From CAVVXX01 sp052389895 (GTDB taxonomy: Bacteria; Pseudomonadota; Alphaproteobacteria; Micropepsales; Micropepsaceae): a stretch of 58,366 bases of DNA. A model generated the notes under the pieces. It was not told where the DNA came from. It made no database searches and worked only from the letters and a program-made list of their open reading frames with translations. The position numbers were made by a program, and so were the translations under genes. The stretch covers positions 1 through 58,366 of the forward strand of contig JBQTHM010000021.1 in the NCBI GenBank assembly GCA_052389895.1, read 5' to 3'. Within the stretch, counting starts at the first letter, position 1. The number at the start of each line of letters is the position of its first letter. This document shows positions 1-11,405 of the stretch, piece after piece.

Positions 1-35
1 GTCCGCTTCGCGGACAGCTCCCCCAGAGGGGGAGC
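1..35. repeat. Two back-to-back perfect hairpins (REP-like element) before carB
   Basis: Bases 1-15 form a 6-bp stem (GTCCGC/GCGGAC) with loop TTC. Bases 17-35 form an 8-bp stem (GCTCCCCC at 17-24, GGGGGAGC at 28-35) with loop AGA. The second hairpin ends 14 bases before the carB ATG and its right arm is the only purine-rich stretch that could serve as ribosome binding site. The layout resembles short extragenic palindromes that recur in many alphaproteobacterial genomes. It may continue to the left of the window. No T-run follows, so a rho-independent terminator is unlikely. Confidence 0.6.
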
Positions 36-49
36 ATAGGTTCTGAGCC

Positions 50-3457
<3,408 letters not shown>

Positions 3458-3538
3458 CCCAAGGGCTCCAGCATCGAAACCCGGCTGTGCGCGTTTTACC
3501 GCGGTCTGCCGGGAGCAAAATTTACTGTCGGTTGGAAC

Positions 3539-4021
3539 ATGACGACGACTGAACGCATTCCGATGACGGCGGCGGGCTACAAGGCCCTCGAGGACGAAAT
3601 CCACCACCTCAAAACGGTGGAGCGGCCGGCCGTGATTCAACTCATTTCCGAGGCACGCCTGCACGGCGACCTCTCGGAAAACGCGGAATACCATGCGGCG
3701 AAGGAGCGCCAGGCCTTCATCGAAGGCCGCGTGATGGATCTGGAGGACAAGCTGTCGCGCGCTGAAGTGATCGATGTTTCGCGCCTTTCTGGCAAGACAG
3801 TGAAATTCGGCGCCACCGTCACGCTGGAAGACGAGGACACGGGCGCCAAGATGAAATATCAGCTTGTCGGCGACCTCGAGTCCAACGCCAAGAACGGGAA
3901 GATTTCCATTTCATCGCCGATCGCGCGCGCGCTCATTGGTAAAGCAGCCGGCGAATCGGTGGAAGTCGCCGCGCCTGGCGGCCCACGTTCGTATGAGATC
4001 CTGAAGGTGGAGTGGGTTTAA
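3539..4021 (+). CDS. greA: Transcription elongation factor GreA
   Basis: GreA enters the RNA polymerase secondary channel and stimulates cleavage of backtracked transcripts. The 160-residue length is typical. The N-terminal antiparallel coiled coil (about 1-75) carries the tip motif GDLSENAEYH with the acidic residues that act at the polymerase active site, and the C-terminal FKBP-like domain follows, with ISSPIARALIGK near the end. No strong Shine-Dalgarno is visible before the ATG. It lies 81 bases after carB, a neighbourhood common in alphaproteobacteria, and may be co-transcribed. Confidence 0.96.
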   Translation: MTTTERIPMTAAGYKALEDEIHHLKTVERPAVIQLISEARLHGDLSENAEYHAAKERQAFIEGRVMDLEDKLSRAEVIDVSRLSGKTVKFGATVTLEDEDTGAKMKYQLVGDLESNAKNGKISISSPIARALIGKAAGESVEVAAPGGPRSYEILKVEWV

Positions 4022-4048
4022 CTCACTGTCGCTCAATTATCCACGTCT

Positions 4049-4146
4049 TGTCATGGCCCAGTATGTACGCGCCGAGCCATTCGCGCCTCCGCGCGCAAGA
4101 AAGACTCCGCCATCATCTGGGTAGCCAGCATTCGCGGGCCATGACA
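4049..4146. repeat. Extragenic element bounded by an 11-base inverted repeat
   Basis: The 3' intergenic region of greA contains TGTCATGGCCC at 4049-4059 and its exact reverse complement GGGCCATGACA at 4136-4146. The 76 bases between include smaller GC-rich dyads such as CGCG-CCTC-CGCG. No coding frame in this stretch looks real. The arms resemble the GTCATGGCC-type ends of dispersed alphaproteobacterial extragenic palindromes, so I read it as a degraded repeat between the convergent greA and GFA-family genes. Confidence 0.5.
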
Positions 4147-4155
4147 CTCAGAAGG

Positions 4156-4557
4156 TCAGTCCATATGTTCTGGATTGTGATGAGGGGCAAACTCGAACCA
4201 GGCATGTTTCCGGGATTCGTAAACTGAAAATTTTGGGGGTGGAAATGCCGGGTCGGCGAAGCTGCCGACCGTGATGGCGATCAGGTCTGGCTGCGTGTCG
4301 ATCACGTAATAGAGCGTCGTCCCGCAGGCGGGGCAGAAATGGGAGCTGATGCGCCCCCCGGAGTCGCCCACGCGCACATATTCCGTTGAGTGGCCTTCAA
4401 TGCGCACCTGCCCGCGCGGCCATCGCGCCTGTACGCCGAAGATGCTGCCCGTGCGTCTCTGGCATTCTAGGCAGTGGCACATGGAAATGCGCACCGGCTC
4501 GCCCTCCACTTTGGCGCTGAGCTGACCGCAGCACCACGCCGCCTTCCGCGTGGCCAT
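4156..4557 (-). CDS. GFA/CENP-V family zinc-binding protein
   Basis: A 133-residue protein of the Gfa-like (glutathione-dependent formaldehyde-activating, Mss4-like) fold. Visible zinc-site motifs are an N-terminal WCCGQL, then CHCLECQRRTGS, and FCPACGTTLYY in the second half, in the family order. The usual GxCxCG of the first strand is altered to AWCCG. A good ribosome binding site (GGGAGG) lies 6 bases before the ATG at 4557. It is divergent from chvI with 92 bases between. Family members are mostly uncharacterised; the formaldehyde role is established for few of them, so the substrate here is unknown. Confidence 0.85.
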   Translation of the reverse strand: MATRKAAWCCGQLSAKVEGEPVRISMCHCLECQRRTGSIFGVQARWPRGQVRIEGHSTEYVRVGDSGGRISSHFCPACGTTLYYVIDTQPDLIAITVGSFADPAFPPPKFSVYESRKHAWFEFAPHHNPEHMD

Positions 4558-4649
4558 GTTTTCCTCCCGTCGCGCGCGATCCGCTTAAACTATCGCTTTG
4601 CGGCTGCGGGCACTATATTAGACGAAGCCAGGCTGGATCAGGGCTGCAA

Positions 4650-5351
4650 ATGGCGACTATCGCCCTCGTAGACGACGACAAGAACATTCTCGCTTCGGTC
4701 AGCATGCTGCTGGAGCAGGAGGGCTATCACGTCCGCTCCTACACGGACGGCGCGTCGGCGCTTTCCGCGCTTACGGCCACACCGCCCGATCTTGCTATTC
4801 TCGATATCAAGATGCCGCGCATGGACGGTATGGAGCTTCTCCGCCGGCTGCGCCAAACGAGCGACATTCCGGTCATATTCCTCACCTCGAAAGATGAAGA
4901 GATCGACGAGCTGATGGGATTGAATGCCGGTGCGGACGACTATATCCGCAAGCCCTTCTCACAACGCCTTCTGCTCGAGCGCGTAAAGGCGGTGCTCCGC
5001 CGCGGCGAGGCGAAAAAAGGCGTGCAGCCTTCCTCGGAACAGGCAAAACAGATCCTTATGCGCGGCAAGCTGACGCTCGACCCCATGCGGCACGACTGCC
5101 TTTGGAACGGCAAGCCGGTGAAGTTGACGGTGACGGAATTCCTGATTTTGCAATGCCTTGCGCAGCGCCCCGGTTTCGTCAAAAGCCGCGACAATCTTAT
5201 GGATGCGGCCTATGACGACCAGGTCTATGTGGACGACCGCACGATCGACAGCCACATCAAGCGGCTGCGCAAGAAGTTCAAAGCCGTGGACGACAGTTTC
5301 GATTCCATCGAAACGCTGTATGGCGTTGGCTACCGGTACAAAGAGAACTGA
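4650..5351 (+). CDS. chvI: Two-component response regulator ChvI (OmpR family)
   Basis: DNA-binding response regulator that pairs with ChvG, controlling envelope, acid and stress responses in alphaproteobacteria. The 233 residues hold a receiver domain (1-120) with the acidic pocket at D8-D10, phospho-acceptor D52 in LAILDIKMP, T79, K101 in RKPF, and an OmpR/PhoB winged helix (about 135-230) ending in ETLYGVGYRYKEN. Identification rests on this sequence, on chvG 41 bases downstream and on hprK and PTS genes following, the conserved alphaproteobacterial order. Its promoter must lie in the 92 bases shared with the divergent GFA gene. Confidence 0.93.
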   Translation: MATIALVDDDKNILASVSMLLEQEGYHVRSYTDGASALSALTATPPDLAILDIKMPRMDGMELLRRLRQTSDIPVIFLTSKDEEIDELMGLNAGADDYIRKPFSQRLLLERVKAVLRRGEAKKGVQPSSEQAKQILMRGKLTLDPMRHDCLWNGKPVKLTVTEFLILQCLAQRPGFVKSRDNLMDAAYDDQVYVDDRTIDSHIKRLRKKFKAVDDSFDSIETLYGVGYRYKEN

Positions 5352-5392
5352 GGCGGCGCCTCTGCCTTTCCCGGGCCGGGGATGAGGCATTG

Positions 5393-7060
5393 ATGCTGAC
5401 ACGCGCGCGAACCGACGAACGGATCGCCGATGCGGCACCCACCGCACGACGCAAGGCGTTGGATGCGTATCTTCCCAAGCAGCGCCGCTTCTCCGCACTG
5501 ACGCGGCGTATTTTCTTTTTCAATCTTTTTACGCTTCTCATCCTCATCGGGGGCGTGATCTTGGTGCAGGCGAGCCGCGCGGGTCTGGTAGACGAACGCA
5601 TTACCGGAATTCGCGAACAAGCGCTCATCGTCGCGGGCGCGCTTGCGGAGTACGGCACCGATCCGGAAACCCTGAAGCTTCGCGCGGAAGTGGCCGAACC
5701 GCTGCTTTCCAGGCTTGTCGCGCCAACGCAATTGCGCGCGCGCGTGTACAATACGGACGGGCAGCTGCTGGTCGATACCCGCAATCTGCTTGCGCGCAAC
5801 GTGGTCACTATTCGCGACCTGCCGCCACCGAACACCGTCGATGAAATTCTTCAGTTCCTGAATCAACTCTATGACGGCGCCATGGGCGTGCGCCCGCTTT
5901 CACGCCTGCAACCCTATTTCGAGGCCGGCAAGGACGGCCGCGTATACGAAGAGGTCAACAGTGCGCTGAAAGGAAATACCCAAGGCAATGTGCGCGTAAA
6001 CGAACAGGACAAGCTGGTGGTCTCGGTTGCCGTACCGATCAAGCGGTTTATCACGCTTTACGGCGTGCTTATGCTCACCACGGAATCGGGCGATATCGAC
6101 AGCATCCTGAAAGAAGAGCGAAAGGCGATTTTGAAAGTGTTCATGGTCGCTTTTGTCGCTCTTTTCCTCTCATCGCTTTATCTCGCAGGCTTTATAGCTG
6201 AGCCGATTCGCCGTCTTGCGGCTGCCGCCGAGCGCGTGCGGCGTGGGCGCAGTGGACGCGAAGAAATTCCCAAGATCGAAGGGCACAAAGACGAAATAGG
6301 CGAACTAGGCGAAAGCCTCGCCGCCATGACGCGAGCGCTATACGACCGCATCGACAGCATCGAACGGTTTGCCGCCGATGTCGCGCATGAACTGAAAAAT
6401 CCACTCACCTCGCTCAAGAACGGCGTTGAAATGCTTATGCGCACGAAAAACCCCGAAGCGCGAGAAAAACTGGTCGCCGTCGTACGCAACGACGTGCTGC
6501 GTATCGACCGCCTAATCACAGATATCTCCGACGCCTCGCGCCTCGATGCAGAGCTAAGCCGCGAAAAATCGGATTATGTGGATATCGGCCTCCTGCTATC
6601 CACCATAGTTGAAATTTACACCGGCATGGAGCTGCCACATGGCGTGCGTGTGTCGATGACTCTGCTGGACCCGCAGGAACGCGCGATTGTGCAAGGACTG
6701 GACGAGCGGTTAGGACAAGTATTTCGCAACCTCATCGATAACGCGGTCTCCTTTAGCCCGAAGAACGGCGAAGTTCGCGTCGTTGCCGGTATCGTGGGCG
6801 ACCGCTTCCGTGCCTATGTGGAAGACGACGGGCCCGGCATTCCGCCTGAAACCCTGGAACACATATTCGACCGCTTCTATACGGAGCGGCCCGCTGAACA
6901 CGGATTTGGCAAGAATTCGGGCCTTGGACTGGCGATTGCGCGCCAGATCGTGGCGAGCCATGGCGGACGCATCTGGGCGGAAAACCGCCTCAATAGAGTT
7001 GGCGGCCGCACCGGCGCCCGATTTGTCGTCGAGCTTCCCTTGGCGCGGGGGCTCCATTGA
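5393..7060 (+). CDS. chvG: Sensor histidine kinase ChvG
   Basis: Inner-membrane kinase that phosphorylates ChvI. In order: cytoplasmic N-terminus, first membrane helix (about residues 42-62, IFFFNLFTLLILIGG region), periplasmic sensor region (about 65-245), second membrane helix (VFMVAFVALFLSSLYLAGFI), HAMP, dimerisation domain with phospho-acceptor H332 in VAHELKNPLTSL, and a HATPase domain with N-box NLIDNAVSFSP, G1 DDGPGIP and G2 GLGLAI. I start at the ATG at 5393; a TTG sits just before it at 5390. The stop overlaps the first codon of hprK, so sensor, kinase and PTS genes are probably one operon. Confidence 0.93.
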   Translation: MLTRARTDERIADAAPTARRKALDAYLPKQRRFSALTRRIFFFNLFTLLILIGGVILVQASRAGLVDERITGIREQALIVAGALAEYGTDPETLKLRAEVAEPLLSRLVAPTQLRARVYNTDGQLLVDTRNLLARNVVTIRDLPPPNTVDEILQFLNQLYDGAMGVRPLSRLQPYFEAGKDGRVYEEVNSALKGNTQGNVRVNEQDKLVVSVAVPIKRFITLYGVLMLTTESGDIDSILKEERKAILKVFMVAFVALFLSSLYLAGFIAEPIRRLAAAAERVRRGRSGREEIPKIEGHKDEIGELGESLAAMTRALYDRIDSIERFAADVAHELKNPLTSLKNGVEMLMRTKNPEAREKLVAVVRNDVLRIDRLITDISDASRLDAELSREKSDYVDIGLLLSTIVEIYTGMELPHGVRVSMTLLDPQERAIVQGLDERLGQVFRNLIDNAVSFSPKNGEVRVVAGIVGDRFRAYVEDDGPGIPPETLEHIFDRFYTERPAEHGFGKNSGLGLAIARQIVASHGGRIWAENRLNRVGGRTGARFVVELPLARGLH

Positions 7061-7536
7061 GCGAAGCGCCGCGCGCTCTCGTGCATGGCACCGCCATCAT
7101 GCTGGGCACTGCTGCCAAGCCATTCAAAGGACCGGAGAACACGGCCGTGTTAATCATGGGCCCACCGGGCAGCGGCAAATCCGATCTCGCGCTTCGGCTG
7201 ATCGAACGCGGCGCGCGACTCATCGCCGATGACCAGACGGCGCTATTCGTCCGCGACGAAAAATTGTTCGCCGAATCGCCGCCGCCAATACGGGGTATGC
7301 TGGAGATGCGCGGGCTTGGCGTAATCACGCTCGAGGTGGCGCCAGCCTCTCCGCTCGGGCTTGTGGTGGAAATCGATCCCGCGCACGAAATTGGGCGCAT
7401 GCCCGACTCTGCTTATTACGTGCCCCCCGAATCACTGGGCGCGGCGGCTCGTATTCCGCTCATCCGCCTGAAACCGTTCGAAGCTTCCGCGCCAACCAAA
7501 ATCGTGGCCGCAGCAAGCGCATTTGAATTCGGGTAA
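7057..7536 (+). CDS. hprK: HPr(Ser) kinase/phosphorylase, short alphaproteobacterial form
   Basis: Phosphorylates and dephosphorylates a regulatory serine on HPr. Only the catalytic domain is present (about 159 residues against about 310 in Firmicutes), as is usual in alphaproteobacteria. The Walker A loop is GPPGSGKSDLA, followed by the ADDQT stretch and the GMLEMRGLGVI motif of the catalytic core. The proposed start is a TTG overlapping the chvG stop (TTGA at 7057-7060); a GTG at 7081 would give a protein starting VHGTAI and is an alternative. EIIA(Man) begins 9 bases downstream. Confidence 0.9.
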   Translation: MSEAPRALVHGTAIMLGTAAKPFKGPENTAVLIMGPPGSGKSDLALRLIERGARLIADDQTALFVRDEKLFAESPPPIRGMLEMRGLGVITLEVAPASPLGLVVEIDPAHEIGRMPDSAYYVPPESLGAAARIPLIRLKPFEASAPTKIVAAASAFEFG

Positions 7537-7545
7537 ATACCTCGA

Positions 7546-7950
7546 ATGATTGGGATCGTCATCGTAACGCACAACGGACTTGCCCAGGAACTCGCGTCCG
7601 CGATCGAACAGATTGTCGGACCTCAACAGCAGCTGCACGCAGTCGGCATCGGACCCAAAGACGACGTCGACCTACGCAAAAGCGATATCGCCGCTGCGAT
7701 TGCCGCTGTGGATGCCGGCCGCGGCGTCGTGCTCGTCACCGATATGTTTGGCGGAACGCCCTGCAACATCGCGCTGACTTTTCTCAAAAGAGGTAGAGTA
7801 GAAGTGCTCGCCGGCGCGAGCCTGCCCAGCCTGATCAAGCTTGTCAGCGTGCGTGGCAAAAGTTCGCTCGACGAGGCCGTGCGCATAGCCATCGAATCCG
7901 GACGCAAATACATGCGTGCCGGTTCCGCCGAGCTTCCGGAAGGCAAGTGA
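7546..7950 (+). CDS. PTS EIIA component, mannose family (regulatory)
   Basis: A 134-residue EIIA(Man)-type protein. The phospho-acceptor is H9 in IVIVTHNGLA, and DMFGGTPCN near residue 66 is the family signature. It stands alone: no EIIB, EIIC or EIID gene is in the window, so it probably works in regulation rather than sugar uptake. It sits between hprK (9 bases upstream) and the HPr gene (start 1 base after its stop), the conserved alphaproteobacterial arrangement in which HPr passes phosphate to this EIIA under control of HprK. Confidence 0.9.
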   Translation: MIGIVIVTHNGLAQELASAIEQIVGPQQQLHAVGIGPKDDVDLRKSDIAAAIAAVDAGRGVVLVTDMFGGTPCNIALTFLKRGRVEVLAGASLPSLIKLVSVRGKSSLDEAVRIAIESGRKYMRAGSAELPEGK

Positions 7951-7951
7951 C

Positions 7952-8224
7952 GTGGAGGCGGCCGTCACAACCGCCAAGATCGTCAACAAGCGCGGGCTCC
8001 ATGCCCGCGCATCGGCAAAGTTCGTGGAAACGGTGTGCAGATTTCAGTGCGAAATCACCGTGAGCCGTGAAGGCGCCAGCGTTTCGGGGCGATCCATCAT
8101 GGGCCTAATGATGCTGGCCGCCCCCCAAGGGGCTGAACTTATGATCCGTGCGGAAGGGGCAGACGCGCACGATGCGCTGGCAGCGCTCACCCGCCTTATT
8201 GCGGTAGGATTTCACGAAGATTAG
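7952..8224 (+). CDS. ptsH: Phosphocarrier protein HPr
   Basis: Small phosphocarrier of the PTS. With the GTG start at 7952 the product is 90 residues, the normal HPr size; a GGAAGG ribosome binding site lies 8 bases upstream, inside the end of the EIIA gene. The catalytic histidine is H17 in NKRGLHARASAKF and the serine seen by HprK is S48 in SGRSIMGLMML. A longer reading that starts inside the EIIA gene at 7916 adds a tail not expected in this family. Enzyme I is not encoded in the window. Confidence 0.92.
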   Translation: MEAAVTTAKIVNKRGLHARASAKFVETVCRFQCEITVSREGASVSGRSIMGLMMLAAPQGAELMIRAEGADAHDALAALTRLIAVGFHED

Positions 8225-8305
8225 ATTGCAGGACGGATTGCAAGGGATGGGTTCGCCGTCGCACAATCGGCGCCAAAATAACACCTTCCCCAGGGGGCTT
8301 TTCGG

Positions 8306-9763
8306 ATGAAGGACTGGTTGCGCGGCCCGGTGCCGCCGTTGGCCGCGGCGGCGGGCATTTTGATCGTGATTCTGGGCCTGGTTTTTCTGCTCCCGCTTGG
8401 TAAAGAGGCCGGCAAGCCTGAAAGGGCGAGGGACGTCGCGTCCGACTGGCCGGCCGACCCCTTCCCCACGACCTACAAGCCACTAGCCGCGCCGCCGACG
8501 CTGATCCGCAATGCGACGATACTTACCGGTACGGGCGAGGAAATCGCGACTGGGTCCGTACTGATGGAAAACGGCAAGATTTCCGAAGTGGGCCGCGACG
8601 TTGGCGTACCCGCCGGCGCGACCGTGATTGATGCGCGCGGCAAATTCGTCACGCCCGGTATCATCGACATGCACTCGCATCTGGGCGTGTATCCCACGCC
8701 CAGCATCGCCTCAACGTCAGATGGCAACGAGGCGACAAAGCCCTCGACGCCGGAGGTTCGTGCCGAACATTCTGTCTGGCCGCAGGACACGGGCTTCACC
8801 CGCGCCCTCGCAGGCGGCGTAACGGCGATGCAGGTCCTTCCCGGCTCGGCGAACCTCATCGGGGGGCGCTCGGTCGTACTCAAGAACATTTGGGCGCGCA
8901 CCGTCCAGGAGATGAAATTCCCGGGCGCTCCCTACGGCCTGAAAATGGCCTGTGGCGAAAATCCAAAGCGCGTCTATGGGGAAAAGAGCGGACCCTCAAC
9001 ACGCATGGGTAATGTGGCGGGCTATCGCGCGGCGTTCGCGAAGGCGGCGGAATACGAGCGCAAATGGAAAAAATACTGGGGCGAAAAAAATGCGGGCAAG
9101 GACGCCGATCCGCCTGATCGCGATTTCGGCCTGGAAACGCTGGCCCAAGTCCTCGAAAAGGAAATTTGGGTTCAGATGCACTGTTACCGCGGCGATGAGA
9201 TGGCATTCATGATGGATATCGCCAAGGAATTTGGTTTCAAGATTGCGGCTTTCCATCATGCGATCGAGGCCTACAAGGTGGCCGATCTGCTGCGCGTGAA
9301 TGACATATGCGCTGTGACTTGGGCCGACTGGTGGGGCTTCAAGCTCGAAGCGTATGACGGCATCCAGGAAAACATCGCGCTTGTCGAAGCGGCCGGCGCC
9401 TGCGTTACCATCCATTCGGACTCTGAGGTCTTCGTGCAGCGCCTGAATCAGGAGGTGGCCTTGGCCATGGCGGTGGGGCGCAAGATGGGACTGGACATTA
9501 CGCGCGCACGCGCCGTTCGCTGGATGACATCCAATCCGGCCAAAGCCCTGAACATTCTCGATAAGGTAGGTACAATCGAGAAGGGCAAGATGGCGGATGT
9601 CGTTCTTTGGAGCCGGGATCCGTTCAGCGTCTACGCGCATGCCGAAAAAGTCTGGCTCGACGGGTGGCTGGCCTATGACCGCAGCAATCCAAAACGAAGC
9701 CCGCATTCGGATTTCGAGCTGGGCCAGCTCGGTGCGGCCGCCACGGGAGGAGCGGGACAATGA
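8306..9763 (+). CDS. Membrane-anchored amidohydrolase-superfamily protein, catalytic site intact
   Basis: A 485-residue imidazolonepropionase/dihydroorotase-like protein. One N-terminal hydrophobic helix (about 11-31, LAAAAGILIVILGLVFLLPL) probably anchors it to the inner membrane with the enzyme in the periplasm. The core keeps the metal ligands of the superfamily: the HxH in GIIDMHSHLG, a histidine in VQMHCYRGDE, another in AAFHHAIEA and the late aspartate in TIHSDSE. The C-terminal KGKMADVVLWSRDPF stretch is the composite beta domain. Substrate is unknown; peptide-like or cyclic amide compounds are possible. The stop overlaps the start of the next, related gene by 4 bases (ATGA). Confidence 0.85.
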   Translation: MKDWLRGPVPPLAAAAGILIVILGLVFLLPLGKEAGKPERARDVASDWPADPFPTTYKPLAAPPTLIRNATILTGTGEEIATGSVLMENGKISEVGRDVGVPAGATVIDARGKFVTPGIIDMHSHLGVYPTPSIASTSDGNEATKPSTPEVRAEHSVWPQDTGFTRALAGGVTAMQVLPGSANLIGGRSVVLKNIWARTVQEMKFPGAPYGLKMACGENPKRVYGEKSGPSTRMGNVAGYRAAFAKAAEYERKWKKYWGEKNAGKDADPPDRDFGLETLAQVLEKEIWVQMHCYRGDEMAFMMDIAKEFGFKIAAFHHAIEAYKVADLLRVNDICAVTWADWWGFKLEAYDGIQENIALVEAAGACVTIHSDSEVFVQRLNQEVALAMAVGRKMGLDITRARAVRWMTSNPAKALNILDKVGTIEKGKMADVVLWSRDPFSVYAHAEKVWLDGWLAYDRSNPKRSPHSDFELGQLGAAATGGAGQ

Positions 9764-11175
9764 ACATGAGATTCACGCTCGTGCTCTTTTCCATGCTCGC
9801 CATCGCCGGTTTCGCACTGGCGCAGACGACTACAACTCCGACCAGCCCCGCCCCCACGGCCGTAGTGCCCCCGGCGGCGCAAGTGCCTGGCGTTTCGCCG
9901 CCCTCAAGCGAACCCACGCCAGCGACCGCGCCTGCTGTCGCGGGAAGCCGGTCCTATCTCATTCGCGGTGCGACGGTTCACACGATCACCGCACAGGGCG
10001 TGCTGCAGGCCGCCGACGTACTGATTGGCAACGGCAAGGTTGTCGCCGTCGGTGCAGGTCTTCCCGTTCCCGAAGGCGCGCAAGTTATCGAGGCACGAGG
10101 GCGGCATGTTACGCCCGGCTTCATGGCGTCGTTCACACAATTGGGTATTTTGGAAATCGATCTAGAACCAGTCAGCAACGACGCGACCGCCGACGGCGCC
10201 ATTGCGTCCGCCGCGTTCGACGTTACCGATGCCTTGAATCCCAATTCGACACTGATTCCGGTCACGCGCGCGGGCGGCGTGACGCGCGCTGTCGTGGCGC
10301 CGCAGCCGGCGCCCTCTGTGTTCGCAGGTCAGGCAGCCGTTATTCACCTGGGTCTCGACCCTAATATTGTTGTGAAGCCGCGTGTTGGCATGTTTGTACA
10401 GCTCGAACCGGCAGGCTTCGGTAGCGGCCCGAAAGTGGACCGTCCACTGATTTGGGCTTCCTTCCGTGAGACCATTGCCGACGCACGAGAATATCTGGCG
10501 CGTCAACCCCAGTTTCGCGCACCGGGAGGCAGCCGCGACCAACGCAGCGTGCGCATCGACCTCGAAGCGCTTGCTCCCGTCCTTCGTGGCGAGGTGCCGG
10601 TCGTTGCCTTCGTCAATCGCGCATCCGACATCAGGCAGCTTATCGCCTATGCAAGCCAGCAGAACCTGCGCGTGGTCATCGCCGGCGGCAGCGAAGCCTG
10701 GATGGTGGCCGGCGATCTTGCGCGAGCCCAGGTGCCCGTACTGGTGGATGCGTACAGCAATCTGCCCGCGAATTTCGCCAATATCGGGGCCACGCTTGCC
10801 AACGCGGCGCGCCTGGACCGCGCCGGCGTGAAGGTCGCATTCGTTCCGCCGTCCGACGAGCCCTCTCACAATGCGCGGCGCGTCAGCCAAATCGCGGGCA
10901 ATGCGGTCGCCAACGGGATGGACTATCAGCACGCGCTCGCTGCGATCACACGCAATCCGGCCGAAATTTGGGGCATCGCGGACGTTTACGGAACGCTGGA
11001 GGCGGGGAAAGACGCGGATGTGGTTCTTTGGGACGGCGATCCGCTCGAGGTAACGACTGCCGCGCAGGCCGTTTTCATCAAGGGACAACCGATCCCGCGG
11101 GAAACGCGACAAACGAAGCTTCGAGACCGCTACCGCGACCTCAACCTCAGAGACATGCCTTTCGGCTATCGCTAA
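9760..11175 (+). CDS. Exported amidohydrolase-like protein without metal ligands
   Basis: A 471-residue paralogue of the preceding protein, with a signal peptide (about 1-22, cut after FALA), a Thr/Pro/Ala-rich linker (about 23-60) and the amidohydrolase scaffold, ending KDADVVLWDGDP. The metal-binding residues are gone: GFMASFTQLG stands where the partner has DMHSHLG, VVAFVNRASD in place of VQMHCYRGDE, VVIAGGSEAW in place of AAFHHAIEA, and VPPSDEP in place of TIHSDSE. It is thus probably non-catalytic. The ATGA overlap with the intact paralogue suggests coupled translation and a joint complex in the periplasm. Confidence 0.82.
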   Translation: MNMRFTLVLFSMLAIAGFALAQTTTTPTSPAPTAVVPPAAQVPGVSPPSSEPTPATAPAVAGSRSYLIRGATVHTITAQGVLQAADVLIGNGKVVAVGAGLPVPEGAQVIEARGRHVTPGFMASFTQLGILEIDLEPVSNDATADGAIASAAFDVTDALNPNSTLIPVTRAGGVTRAVVAPQPAPSVFAGQAAVIHLGLDPNIVVKPRVGMFVQLEPAGFGSGPKVDRPLIWASFRETIADAREYLARQPQFRAPGGSRDQRSVRIDLEALAPVLRGEVPVVAFVNRASDIRQLIAYASQQNLRVVIAGGSEAWMVAGDLARAQVPVLVDAYSNLPANFANIGATLANAARLDRAGVKVAFVPPSDEPSHNARRVSQIAGNAVANGMDYQHALAAITRNPAEIWGIADVYGTLEAGKDADVVLWDGDPLEVTTAAQAVFIKGQPIPRETRQTKLRDRYRDLNLRDMPFGYR

Positions 11176-11296
11176 GCCGTCGCTTTCCTGCTCAAAGCCG
11201 CGCCAGACGAGCGCCAGTAATCCGCCAAGCCGGAGCGCTAACGCATTGTCTCGACTCCATGTTTTTTGTGGGTCTTAAGAAATCTACATTTGGCGC

Positions 11297-11311
11297 TTAA
11301 CCGAGTTTTAA
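11297..11311. promoter_or_regulatory. Perfect CtrA-type box upstream of divL
   Basis: TTAA at 11297-11300, seven bases, then TTAA at 11308-11311 followed by CC matches the CtrA full-site consensus TTAA-N7-TTAAC seen in Caulobacter and relatives. It lies 94 bases before the divL start, in an otherwise empty 230-base region (11176-11405). It is the only TTAA-N7-TTAA I found between genes in this window. Binding is inferred, not shown. Confidence 0.6.
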
Positions 11312-11405
11312 CCACATTCTCTAGGCCGACTCGCCAAACGCCCGTATCATGTTGATTCGACAATGATTCGCCGCATCTGGACGCGGCGCGTATGGGGCAG
11401 CCTGA

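Noticed and set aside
10162..11112. 316-residue open frame on the - strand within the second amidohydrolase
   Set aside because: His/Arg-rich shadow typical of high-GC DNA opposite a real gene; no family features.
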